A DNA stretch of 64,000 nucleotides, taken from NCBI RefSeq assembly GCF_001571045.1, contig NZ_BCSV01000003.1:62001-126000 (forward strand), read 5' to 3'. Source of the stretch: Curtobacterium ammoniigenes NBRC 101786 (GTDB lineage Bacteria > Actinomycetota > Actinomycetes > Actinomycetales > Microbacteriaceae). Positions 45,148 to 52,738 of the stretch are shown here, piece after piece; the stretch's first letter is position 1; every line of letters begins with the position of its first letter. Below the pieces are notes generated by a model. That model was not told where the DNA came from. It searched no databases and saw only the letters and a program-made list of their open reading frames with translations. A program made the position numbers and the translations under genes.

Positions 45148-45870
45148 TCAAGCCATCGGGAGGAGGGCGCCGGACACGAGCGCCGCGAGCCCACCACCGA
45201 TGAGCGGGCCGACGATCGGCACCCATGAGTACGACCAGTCGCTCGTTCCCTTTCCGCGGATCGGGAGGACGGCGTGGGCGATACGCGGGCCGAGGTCACG
45301 GGCCGGGTTGATCGCATATCCGGTCGGCCCACCGAGGCTGACGCCGATCGCGATGACGAGGAACGCCACGGGGATCGCACCGAGGGACGCCGGCGTGCGC
45401 CCGTTGGTGAACGCGATGACCACGAAGTTCAGCACGAAGGTGCCGATGATCTCGGTGACGAGGTTCCAGCCGTAGGAGCGGATCGCCGGTCCGGTGGAGA
45501 AGACGCCGAGCTTCGCTGCCGCGTCGGGTTCTTCGTCGAAGTGCTGTTTGTAGGCCAGCCAGACGATGACCGCTCCGACGAACGCGCCGATCACCTCGGC
45601 GAGCATGAGCAGCAGCATCGCTCCGAAGGTCAGCTTGCCGAGCAGGAACTGCGCGAAGGCCACCGAGGGGTTGAGCAGACCGCCGGACTTGTAGGCGACG
45701 GTGACGCCGGCGAAGACCGCGAAGCCCCACCCGATCGTCACCATGAGGAAGCCGGCACCGAATCCCTTGCTCTTCGTCAGCGAGACCGCGGCGACGACGC
45801 CGCCACCGAGAATGATGAGCATTGCGGTACCGACGAGCTCGGACAAGAACTTGATCCCGATGCCGTCCAT
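45148..45870 (-). CDS. glpF: MIP/aquaporin family glycerol facilitator
   Basis: A 240-residue channel with six membrane helices and two half-helices. The first NPA box is GLLNPSVAFAQF, where Ala is replaced by Ser. The second is YAINPARDLGPR, with the Asp after NPAR that marks glyceroporins. A loop with acidic residues lies near 108-118. The ATG at 45870 has AGGAGGT six bases upstream; the open frame beyond it is in the promoter. It is followed by glpK and divergent from dhaK, so glycerol and dihydroxyacetone use share one control region. Confidence 0.92.
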   Translation of the reverse strand: MDGIGIKFLSELVGTAMLIILGGGVVAAVSLTKSKGFGAGFLMVTIGWGFAVFAGVTVAYKSGGLLNPSVAFAQFLLGKLTFGAMLLLMLAEVIGAFVGAVIVWLAYKQHFDEEPDAAAKLGVFSTGPAIRSYGWNLVTEIIGTFVLNFVVIAFTNGRTPASLGAIPVAFLVIAIGVSLGGPTGYAINPARDLGPRIAHAVLPIRGKGTSDWSYSWVPIVGPLIGGGLAALVSGALLPMA

Positions 45871-45996
45871 CGCGAGACCTCCTGTGTCTGAGAGGAGGAC
45901 CGCTTTCACCGGCACTCCTCGTTGAGTGATTTCGCGATGAGCATAGTGCTGGGATTTTGCTGGACGAGCCCAATTTCGAGGAACGTTCTCGTGAAT

Positions 45997-46010
45997 TGCA
46001 CGAACGTGCA
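45997..46010. promoter_or_regulatory. Operator-like palindrome, copy 1
   Basis: TGCACGAACGTGCA: TGCACG and CGTGCA arms around AA, a perfect palindrome apart from the two-base centre. It lies 127 bases before the glpF start. Confidence 0.6.
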
Positions 46011-46095
46011 CACGCGGCAATCTGCTGCGTTCGAATGCGCCGCAAGGGCATGCGGGGGCGGATGATCAAGGCTCGCGAAGCGCGGAGCGCCGTCG

Positions 46096-46109
46096 TGCAC
46101 AAACGTGCA
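46096..46109. promoter_or_regulatory. Operator-like palindrome, copy 2
   Basis: TGCACAAACGTGCA differs from copy 1 by one base (G to A). It lies 99 bases from copy 1, centre to centre, and 100 bases before the dhaK start. Two near-identical sites suggest one regulator, possibly looping DNA. Confidence 0.6.
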
Positions 46110-46208
46110 ACTAGTCCGCACGGGCATGGCGGTACATTGAGCGCAACCAGGCCGCGAGCGCCTCGAGTGGTGCGCCGGCCTCCGGATCACTGTGCGTGGA
46201 GGCATTCG

Positions 46209-47210
46209 ATGAAGAAGCTGATCAACGACCCGCAGCGCGTCGTCGACGACACCGTTCGAGGGTTCGCTCTGGCCCATGCGGACCGCGTCGTGCTCACGGA
46301 GTCTCCGATCCACCTTCGGCGGTCGGACGCTCCGGTTCCGGGCAAAGTCGGGATCGTCAGCGGGGGCGGCAGCGGACACGAGCCGCTCCACGCGGGATTC
46401 ATCGGGCACGGCATGCTCGACGCCGCTGTTCCGGGACCCGTCTTCACCTCGCCGACGCCGGACCCGATCGTGGAGGCGACGAAGGCGGTCGACGCTGGTG
46501 CGGGAGTCCTCCACATCGTGAAGAACTACACCGGCGACGTGCTCAACTTCGAGACCGCGGCGGAGCTCGCCGGGATGGACGGGATCCGGATCGAGTCGGT
46601 CGTTGTCGATGACGACGTCGCCGTTCAGGACTCGCTCTACACGGCGGGTCGTCGGGGTGTCGCTGGCACGGTTGTCGTCGAGAAGTGCGCTGGGGCTGCT
46701 GCCGAGCGCGGAGATGACCTTGACGCCGTCGCCGGCGTTGCTCGCCGGGTCAATGCGGTGACGCGGTCGATGGGTCTCGCGCTCGCTCCGTGCACGGTTC
46801 CGCACGCGGGGGAGCCCTCGTTCACGCTCGCTGAGGACGAGGTCGAGCTCGGTATTGGCATCCATGGCGAGCCGGGACGCGAGAAGATCGCCATGGCGCC
46901 GGCGGACCAGCTCACGGACCGGGTGATCGAGCCGATCCTCGCAGACCTTTCACCGTCCGAGGGTGCACGTGTCCTGCTCTTCGTGAACGGGATGGGGGGC
47001 ACGCCGCTGTCTGAGCTCTACATCGTGTACCGGCGCGCTGCCGAGGTCCTTGCGGAGCGTGGTCTCCAGGTCGCGCGTAGCCTGGTCGGGAACTACGTCA
47101 CCTCGCTGGAGATGCAGGGATTCTCGATCACGCTCTCGGTGTTGGATGACGATCTTCTTGCGCTATGGGATGCGCCGGTCGAGACGCCGGCGCTCCGGTG
47201 GGGTCGGTGA
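46209..47210 (+). CDS. dhaK: PTS-dependent dihydroxyacetone kinase, subunit DhaK
   Basis: A 333-residue substrate-binding subunit. Dihydroxyacetone is held covalently as a hemiaminal on His219 in [11 protein letters not shown], helped by His57 in [27 protein letters not shown] and the terminal [16 protein letters not shown] are conserved. The ATG at 46209 has GTGGAGG nine bases upstream. DhaK works with DhaL, which carries ADP/ATP, and DhaM, which takes phosphate from the PTS. All three are in order here. Confidence 0.95.
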   Translation: MKKLINDPQRVVDDTVRGFALAHADRVVLTESPIHLRRSDAPVPGKVGIVSGGGSGHEPLHAGFIGHGMLDAAVPGPVFTSPTPDPIVEATKAVDAGAGVLHIVKNYTGDVLNFETAAELAGMDGIRIESVVVDDDVAVQDSLYTAGRRGVAGTVVVEKCAGAAAERGDDLDAVAGVARRVNAVTRSMGLALAPCTVPHAGEPSFTLAEDEVELGIGIHGEPGREKIAMAPADQLTDRVIEPILADLSPSEGARVLLFVNGMGGTPLSELYIVYRRAAEVLAERGLQVARSLVGNYVTSLEMQGFSITLSVLDDDLLALWDAPVETPALRWGR

Positions 47211-47267
47211 GATCACAGCGTTCCGGGACTCGGCAAGGACCGGGATCCGACGAGGAGAGGAAAGCAG

Positions 47268-47915
47268 GTGGGAATGCTTGACACGGCGTGGGCGGTCCGA
47301 TGGGTCCGCGCGACGGCGGCGACTGTGGCAGAACATCGCGCCGAGTTGGTGACGCTCGACCGCGAAATCGGTGACGGCGATCACGGTGAGAATCTCGACC
47401 GAGGGTTCCGCGCCGTTGTCGAGTCAGTGGACGCAGACGAGGATTCCCTCACGACTCCGGCCGACGTGCTGAAGCTCGTCGCGACGAAGCTCATCTCCAC
47501 GGTCGGCGGTGCGTCCGGTCCGCTGTTCGGGACTGCGTACCTGAAGGCGTCGCAGGCTGTCGGCGGCCGGGATGCGCTCGATCCGGAGGCTGTGGTCGCG
47601 TTGCTCGCGGCGGCGCGGGACGGCATTGTCATGCGCGGGAAGGCGCAGCCAGGCGACAAGACAATGGTCGATGCGTGGACACCGGCGGTCGACGCCGCGG
47701 GGGAGGCGTCCGCTGCTGGGGCTTCCGTGGTGGCGGTACTGGAGGCGGCGGCGTCTGCCGCGCAGGCGGGTGCTGAGGCGACCGATCCGCTTGTCGCGCA
47801 TAAGGGGCGGGCGAGCTATCTCGGGGAGCGTGCGATCGGACACCGCGATCCCGGCGCGCAGTCGACCGCGTACATTCTTCGAGCCGCTGCGGATGCTGCA
47901 GCTGATGCAGCGTGA
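47268..47915 (+). CDS. dhaL: Dihydroxyacetone kinase subunit DhaL
   Basis: A 215-residue helical-barrel subunit carrying a tightly bound nucleotide. The magnesium-binding Asp residues are in LDREIGDGDHGENLDRGF (31, 36, 38). STVGGASGPLFG, QPGDKTMVDAW and the end signature RASYLGERAIGHRDPGA follow. The GTG at 47268 is used; an ATG two codons later is equally plausible, with AGGAAAG upstream of both. The gap to dhaK is 57 bases; dhaM overlaps by GTGA. Confidence 0.94.
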   Translation: MGMLDTAWAVRWVRATAATVAEHRAELVTLDREIGDGDHGENLDRGFRAVVESVDADEDSLTTPADVLKLVATKLISTVGGASGPLFGTAYLKASQAVGGRDALDPEAVVALLAAARDGIVMRGKAQPGDKTMVDAWTPAVDAAGEASAAGASVVAVLEAAASAAQAGAEATDPLVAHKGRASYLGERAIGHRDPGAQSTAYILRAAADAAADAA

Positions 47916-48646
47916 GCGTCGCGATCCTCGTCGTGTCGCACAGTGCGGAGCTCGGCGCGGGCGTCGCTGCGCTGGCTGGACAGATGGCACCGGACGTCTC
48001 GATTGCGGTTGCCGCGGGGACGGACGACGGCGGCATCGGGACCTCGTTCGACCGGATCAGTCAGGGGTTCGAGTCCCTTCGCGACAGCGAAGGAGTGGTG
48101 GTGGTGTGCGATCTCGGATCGGCGTACCTCACGGTCGATACCGTCCTTGAGTTTCTCGACGATGAATTCCGCTCCCGTGTCGTGGTTTCGGATGCGCCTC
48201 TGGTTGAGGGTGCTGTCGCCGCGAGCGTTGCGGCGCAGGCCGGTGGAAGCCTGCGGTCCGTGGTCGCGGCAGCGGCGACTGCATGGACGCGGCCGAGCGA
48301 TGCGCCCGATCTCCCGCGCCGGCCAGACGCGACGCCTTCGGGGAACGAGGATTCGCAGGGCTCACGAGCGGCGGACACATCACAGCATGGGCACGCGCGG
48401 GCCTCTGCGGAGCTGGTGAACCCTTCTGGGCTGCACGCGCGGCCGGCTGCAGAGTTCGTGAGGACGGCAGCTCGATTCGAGGCGGTTGTTCGGGTGAACG
48501 GTGTCGATGCCAAGAGTCTCCTGGCGATCATGGCGTTGGCATTACCGCAGGGGAGTTCTGTCGAGATCGAGGCAACCGGTGTCGATGCTCGGGCGGCCGT
48601 TGATGCCTTGACGGATCTCGTGCGATCCGGGTTCGGAGAAGCCTGA
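47912..48646 (+). CDS. dhaM: Dihydroxyacetone kinase phosphotransfer subunit DhaM, EIIA-HPr fusion
   Basis: A 244-residue fusion. Residues 1-125 are the mannose-type EIIA domain with phospho-His10 in LVVSHSAELG. After a 40-residue Asp/Ser/Pro linker, residues 165-244 are an HPr domain with His175 in NPSGLHARPAAEFV and the Ser46-equivalent in DAKSLLAIM. E. coli DhaM adds an enzyme I fragment, which is absent here, so phosphate must come from a separate enzyme I. The GTG overlaps dhaL (GTGA). Confidence 0.93.
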   Translation: MSVAILVVSHSAELGAGVAALAGQMAPDVSIAVAAGTDDGGIGTSFDRISQGFESLRDSEGVVVVCDLGSAYLTVDTVLEFLDDEFRSRVVVSDAPLVEGAVAASVAAQAGGSLRSVVAAAATAWTRPSDAPDLPRRPDATPSGNEDSQGSRAADTSQHGHARASAELVNPSGLHARPAAEFVRTAARFEAVVRVNGVDAKSLLAIMALALPQGSSVEIEATGVDARAAVDALTDLVRSGFGEA

Positions 48647-48658
48647 TCGCGCGGTGAC

Positions 48659-50038
48659 TCAGCGTTTCGAGGGAAGCGTTGGGCGCTCGGGGAGCGGTGC
48701 GTTCGGCTTTGTCGAGACGGTGACAAAACTCGCGGTGCCCGCGGCGAAAATGGCGGTGGTGCGGGCGTTTCGTGCTGGTTCGACTCGGTAGGGCTTGATC
48801 GCCCTGGTATCGGGAGCCTGGTCGCTGAGTTGCGATTCGCCGTTGTTTCCCCAGACGTAGAGTGCGCCGGATTCTCCGATCGCCATATCGTGCTCGCTGC
48901 CGGCGCTGATCTGCAAGATCGGCTCCGGAAGGAGGTCGACGTGTTGCGGGGCGGCTCGCTGTTGCGTGTCGACGTTGTCCGTGGGTTCGAGATCGATCCC
49001 GAGTTGTCCTTCGACGTTGCGGCCCCAGGTGAAGATCGACCCGTCGGTCATGAGCGCCATGGCGTTCAGCGTTCCCACTCGGAGATCGACGACGTTGCTG
49101 AGCACTGGTCGCGGAGTGGGGTATTGAACGTTCGGGACCTTCCTTGCGAGGATGCCTGACTGGTCTTGTCCCCAGGTCCAAACGGTGCCATCGGTGAGGA
49201 GGACCAGGTTCGATCGGCGCGGCTCCGCGCCCTCGTCGACTCGGTGGGTGATCCCGGCGGAGCTGAGGATCGGTGTTCCGCCGAAGTCGTATGCGGTGAC
49301 CGGTACGGCGGTTGGCACGGGTTCGGGGAGGCCGGTCTGCGTGTAGTCGGCGCGAAGAGCGTTTGACTCTCCGAAGCCCCACAGCGTGCCGTCGGCGGTC
49401 TCGAGGAGCACACTGTCGGCGAGCGGAAACATATTGATGATCCGCCCGACATGATCGGTGCGCGCGTCGTGCGGGGTACGGATGTCGTCGGTGGCGTCGC
49501 CCTGCCCGAGTTGTCCCCAAAAGTTTTGCCCCCAGGAGACGATGCGACCGGAAGCGGTTCGCGCGTATGCGGCGTGGGTCGTGAGCCCGATTTCCATAAT
49601 CGGGCTCGTTGCTGCTGCTGTTCCAGTGAAGTCGATCCGCTGGGGCTCGTTCACCATCTCGGTCGTGCCGTCACCGATCAGGCCGCTCTCGTTGGATCCC
49701 CACGCCCACACGACGTTCTGCGTCGTGAGGACGATGTGCGTCTGGTCGGTGTCGATTCGTTGTCGGACAGTGATTCCTGCGAGTGGATGGTCGTCGCCGT
49801 ATGGCAGGTGGACGAACTCGGTCGCGACCGCGGAGCTATAGTCCGTCGCGAAGTTGCCCGCGGACTGTCCAACGGCAAGGGAGAAGTACCGGCCGTCGGA
49901 GAGACCAACCCGGTTGTCGAAGATGATGGAGTCGTTCGTGTGGAGTGCGTTCGCCGGAGCGGCAACGGTCAGCGTTGCTATCAGGGAAGCGATCGCACCG
50001 CCGATTGCGGTAAGGCGCACGGGGCGGCTGTGTTTCAC
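48659..50038 (-). CDS. Secreted RCC1-repeat (beta-propeller) protein
   Basis: A 459-residue exported protein. The signal peptide is residues 1-31 (LTAIGGAIASLIATLTVAAPANA). Then come six or more RCC1-like blades marked by VWAWGSNESG, IVSWGQNFWGQLGQG, LWGFGESN, VWTWGQDQSG, IFTWGRNVEGQLG and LYVWGNNGES. RCC1 propellers are protein-binding surfaces. No catalytic motif or cell-wall anchor is present, so it is probably released or held by partners. The GTG start has GGAGGAAT four bases upstream and overlaps the upstream gene (GTGA). It is the last gene of the SipW locus. Confidence 0.88.
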   Translation of the reverse strand: MKHSRPVRLTAIGGAIASLIATLTVAAPANALHTNDSIIFDNRVGLSDGRYFSLAVGQSAGNFATDYSSAVATEFVHLPYGDDHPLAGITVRQRIDTDQTHIVLTTQNVVWAWGSNESGLIGDGTTEMVNEPQRIDFTGTAAATSPIMEIGLTTHAAYARTASGRIVSWGQNFWGQLGQGDATDDIRTPHDARTDHVGRIINMFPLADSVLLETADGTLWGFGESNALRADYTQTGLPEPVPTAVPVTAYDFGGTPILSSAGITHRVDEGAEPRRSNLVLLTDGTVWTWGQDQSGILARKVPNVQYPTPRPVLSNVVDLRVGTLNAMALMTDGSIFTWGRNVEGQLGIDLEPTDNVDTQQRAAPQHVDLLPEPILQISAGSEHDMAIGESGALYVWGNNGESQLSDQAPDTRAIKPYRVEPARNARTTAIFAAGTASFVTVSTKPNAPLPERPTLPSKR

Positions 50039-50721
50039 AGAGATTCCTCCAGACGTTGCGATGCGGAACGCCGGGCAGTGGGGTGAAGCGCGACCCCTGT
50101 CGCGGCTGCGGATATCGCGAGAAGGATCAGCGTTCCAAGGTCGACGCCGGTGATTGCCAGGCGGTCCGGGAGTTCCGTCGCGTCGAACCGGAGGTGCGCC
50201 GTGGTTGTCGAGGCAGGCATGTCGGCTGCGTTGATCTGCAGGGACGCGGCGAGGCACACGTCTGCGGTGGTTCCGGGGCTGACGGCGCGGTGAGGAATCG
50301 GCGCGCCGCCGACTACGGGTTCCTGACGGTCTCCAGTGGTGAAGGATTGGGCGCCGCACTCCTTCGTGTCTGCCACCGCAAGTGTCAGCTTCTCCGCTGC
50401 TGGACGGTGACCTGAGATCCGCGCGACCTCCGCTCGCACACTGACTTCGACATCGCGCGAGCCGCGATTCTCAAGTCGGGCAGACCGATAGGCGGTTTCA
50501 CCGGGCGCGAGGACGACATCGAAGAGCGCCGAACCCGGTGTCACTCGAAGCGGGGTGTCGGACTCGCGCATGCTCGCTCGAGCGTCTGGATGGGCAGAGC
50601 TGATCGACGACCCGTCGCCCCGCGTTCGCTCGGCGCCAACCGCGCCGAGCTGCCCCGCGAAGGCAGCAGCGAAAGCAGTGGCCGCGATGCTCCACGCAAT
50701 GCATTGAAGTGAGCGCGTCAT
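50035..50721 (-). CDS. Exported membrane-anchored protein of the SipW locus
   Basis: A 228-residue protein I do not recognise. It has an N-terminal signal sequence (8-30, ending GAVGA) and an extracellular domain (60-185). That domain contains LAPGETAYRSARLENRGSR, a pattern of immunoglobulin-like DUF11/CARDB-type beta sandwiches, and two Cys (122, 156) that may pair. A C-terminal membrane helix (about 193-212) is followed by a short Arg/Ser tail. It overlaps sipW by ATGA and the RCC1 gene by GTGA, so these three are strictly co-expressed. A structural or anchoring role beside the camelysin-like protein is inference. Confidence 0.75.
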   Translation of the reverse strand: MTRSLQCIAWSIAATAFAAAFAGQLGAVGAERTRGDGSSISSAHPDARASMRESDTPLRVTPGSALFDVVLAPGETAYRSARLENRGSRDVEVSVRAEVARISGHRPAAEKLTLAVADTKECGAQSFTTGDRQEPVVGGAPIPHRAVSPGTTADVCLAASLQINAADMPASTTTAHLRFDATELPDRLAITGVDLGTLILLAISAAATGVALHPTARRSASQRLEESL

Positions 50722-51230
50722 GAGGGGCGTGGTTCTCCTGGTCTTGCGGCACGAGGCCGGCGTCGCGCGGGCACGATGAACGCGGGTACTGCGATGGCAG
50801 CGGTGATGATCCGCCCGCCCCAGCTCTGCAGGAATCGGAAGATGTCCGCGGAAGTCCCCGTGAGTGCAATGCGAGGAGCACCGAGGACCAACGACGACGT
50901 CACTTCAATTGGGTCGGGCGCCGTGTTGTTGTCGCCCTTGAGTACTGCTCCATCGGGCGTGGGCTGATGCACGCGGTGCACGTATTGTTGCGTTCGATCG
51001 CCCGCCGATTTCGTCACGACCACGATTTGGCCTTTGCGCGTGAGTTCAGATCCGTCGGGGGACCGAATGAGGAGGACATCGCCGACCAGGTAGGTCGGGA
51101 CCATCGAAGATCCGGTCACTGTCATGTAGGAGTCACCGCTCGCAACTTGCCAGGCGAGCGGGGCTACAAGCGCGACGAGAAGCGCCGCACCGGTGACGCG
51201 CCAGAGGGTGATCAGCAAGTCGATCATCAT
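50718..51230 (-). CDS. Signal peptidase I, SipW (ER-type Ser/His)
   Basis: A 170-residue membrane peptidase with an N-terminal helix (about 5-29), catalytic Ser42 in TVTGSSMVPTYLVGD, and His85 in YVHRVHQ in place of the usual Lys. That Ser/His pair defines the SipW/ER type. LKGDNNTAPDP is the conserved box E, and a C-terminal helix lies near 140-160. SipW processes TasA and camelysin-type precursors. The ATG at 51230 is chosen because a GTG at 51275 would lie inside a strong hairpin. The neighbour upstream is the likely substrate. Confidence 0.9.
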   Translation of the reverse strand: MMIDLLITLWRVTGAALLVALVAPLAWQVASGDSYMTVTGSSMVPTYLVGDVLLIRSPDGSELTRKGQIVVVTKSAGDRTQQYVHRVHQPTPDGAVLKGDNNTAPDPIEVTSSLVLGAPRIALTGTSADIFRFLQSWGGRIITAAIAVPAFIVPARRRPRAARPGEPRPS

Positions 51231-51242
51231 TCGTTGAATCCG

Positions 51243-51277
51243 GGGTGGCGGGGGAGCGATGCCCTCCCCCGCCACCC
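51243..51277 (-). terminator. Perfect 14-bp hairpin between the camelysin-like gene and sipW
   Basis: GGGTGGCGGGGGAG (51243-51256) and CTCCCCCGCCACCC (51264-51277) with a seven-base loop. It begins 18 bases after the camelysin-like stop and ends 12 bases before the sipW ATG. It may terminate partially so that the secreted protein is made in excess over its peptidase, or protect the 3' end of the mRNA. Confidence 0.7.
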
Positions 51278-51295
51278 ATCAGGCTGGTTGCGGTA

Positions 51296-51841
51296 TCAGG
51301 CCTTGACTGCGTCGAACTGGAAGTCGAGCATTGCCTTGAGATCGCGGTCGGCAAACTGCGGGAACGCGGAAGCGTCCTTCACGAACACTTCGACCTTTGC
51401 CGTCTTGGTGGCGCCGGCATCGACGGTGATGCTCGAGGGGAGCGACATCTTGTCGAGCTTGCCGGTCTCGTACCGACGGCCATCGATCGTGACGGCGGTG
51501 TCGAGCGCTCCCATGAGGGCATCGCGGTACGCGTCGTTGCCCGGCTGCTTTTTGGTGGACACGTTGACGGTGAGCGCGTCTTCAGTTCCCTCATTTCGGA
51601 GCGTGTAGTAGTCGTACACGGTTTCGCCGTTCACACCGCCGTCGAAGTCGTAGACGATCGGGTCGCCGGTCACGACGAGGCGTGAGTCGGTGTCGGAGGA
51701 CTCGGGTGTGGTGCCGAACACGTTGTCGAAGATCGTGCTCTGCGAGGTGATCAACGCACCACCGGTTGCGAGGCCTCCGACGAGGACGGTTGCGATGCCG
51801 CCGGCGATGAGCGCGCGCTTTCGCGTGGTGTTCAGAGTCAT
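51296..51841 (-). CDS. Camelysin/TasA-like secreted protein (SipW-type signal peptide)
   Basis: A 181-residue exported protein. The N-terminus NTTRKRALIAGGIATVLVG, then GGALITSQSTIFDN, is the alternate signal peptide seen in SipW substrates. The mature part (about 40-181) has VNGETVYDYYTLRNEGTEDA and TVDAGATKTAKVEVFVKD, the beta-sandwich pattern of TasA/CalY/camelysin proteins. It has no Cys, and the C-terminus is FQFDAVKA. The ATG at 51841 has AGGAAG upstream. TasA relatives form extracellular fibres in Bacillus; camelysin is a surface metalloprotease. No HExxH is present, so a fibre or surface-layer role is more likely. Confidence 0.8.
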   Translation of the reverse strand: MTLNTTRKRALIAGGIATVLVGGLATGGALITSQSTIFDNVFGTTPESSDTDSRLVVTGDPIVYDFDGGVNGETVYDYYTLRNEGTEDALTVNVSTKKQPGNDAYRDALMGALDTAVTIDGRRYETGKLDKMSLPSSITVDAGATKTAKVEVFVKDASAFPQFADRDLKAMLDFQFDAVKA

Positions 51842-51934
51842 CTGGTCGTCACTTCCTGTGTTGATGAGCCAGTCGGTGTCGACTGGTGAGATCGAAGATA
51901 CCACAGTGTGAAATGTCAGATGAGATCAGACGGG

Positions 51935-52615
51935 TTAATCGTCGTCGAAGTCGACCTCTGCGCCGCGGAGCGCTCGGGCTGCCTTGATGATGAGCCGCAC
52001 TGCCGGGAGCGCAATGAGTGCTGCGAGGGCGAGGGCGACGACCGGGTCAAGCCAGAGCCACCGACCCGTGACGAGGATGATCCCGCCGGCGACCGCGACG
52101 CCTCCCGCCGCTGCTGCATCGGCGAGGGCATCCAGCAGCACGGAGCGCATGTGGAGGTCTTCACTCGCCGCGGACCGGCCCAAAATGAGCGCACTGCTCA
52201 GCATCACGACAACGGTGATGCAGGCCGCGAGGACCATCGGAAGGCCATGAATATCGGGGGAGCCGCGCATGAGGCGATTCGCCGACTCCCAGGCGACCGC
52301 AACTGTCACGCAGGCGAGGAGGGTTGCATTTACGAGCGCAGCGGCCGGGATCGCCTTGCGGGCCGATTCGGCAGTCGAGCGGTCGCGAATCCGAACGGCG
52401 ACGAGCCCGAGGAGAAGAGCCAGCGTGTCGGCGACGGCATCGCCAGCGGCGGCGAGTACGCCGACCGAGTGCGCCACCTGTCCGGCGATCGTGAGTCCGA
52501 CGATCAGACCGACATTCAGGAGGAGAACGGCGGTCAGGCGGCGGGCTTGCGTCGTCCGGAGGTGGGCAGCGGTCGGTGCATTGCTGTTGGACCGCGAGCT
52601 CGGGTGGTCTGCCAC
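51935..52615 (-). CDS. Cation diffusion facilitator family transporter lacking the C-terminal domain
   Basis: A 226-residue protein with six membrane helices. The TM2 metal site reads GDAVADT (Asp59 and Asp63, as in YiiP). The TM5 site is SVLLDALAD, where Asp162 is kept but the usual His is Ser158. The protein stops right after TM6 with an acidic VDFDDD, so the cytoplasmic metallochaperone-like domain of about 80 residues is missing. Such short CDF proteins exist in other bacteria. An AT-rich inverted repeat just upstream may be a metal-responsive operator. The metal cannot be predicted. Confidence 0.85.
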   Translation of the reverse strand: MADHPSSRSNSNAPTAAHLRTTQARRLTAVLLLNVGLIVGLTIAGQVAHSVGVLAAAGDAVADTLALLLGLVAVRIRDRSTAESARKAIPAAALVNATLLACVTVAVAWESANRLMRGSPDIHGLPMVLAACITVVVMLSSALILGRSAASEDLHMRSVLLDALADAAAAGGVAVAGGIILVTGRWLWLDPVVALALAALIALPAVRLIIKAARALRGAEVDFDDD

Positions 52616-52638
52616 CAGAGTAGTCTACGAACCTGAGC

Positions 52639-52662
52639 TGACATAATATGCATTATCGGTCA
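52639..52662. promoter_or_regulatory. AT-rich nested inverted repeat upstream of the CDF gene
   Basis: Inner arms ATAAT and ATTAT flank ATGC (52643-52656), and outer arms are TGAC (52639) and GTCA (52659). The composition is strikingly AT-rich for this genome. It lies 24-47 bases before the CDF start, where an ArsR- or Fur/Zur-type metal repressor would bind. Confidence 0.5.
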
Positions 52663-52738
52663 TGGCGAGGAGGGGCAGAACCGGCCCGAGCAGCGACCAC
52701 GTGACTTGGAGCCAGTCTCGTTGCCTGGCGCGGTGGTC

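Larger units (their letters stand above)
45871..46208. promoter_or_regulatory. Divergent control region glpF / dhaK (338 bases)
   Basis: No gene is present. The region holds two copies of a 14-bp palindrome (45997-46010 and 46096-46109), a GAACGTTC palindrome at 45982-45989, and a TACATT at 46133-46138 that may be a -10 for dhaK. It is clearly more AT-rich in its first 100 bases than the flanking genes. Confidence 0.6.

Noticed and set aside
51296-51841. Camelysin as an active metalloprotease
   Set aside because: No HExxH or other zinc-protease motif is present; only the SipW-type signal and beta-sandwich pattern are supported.
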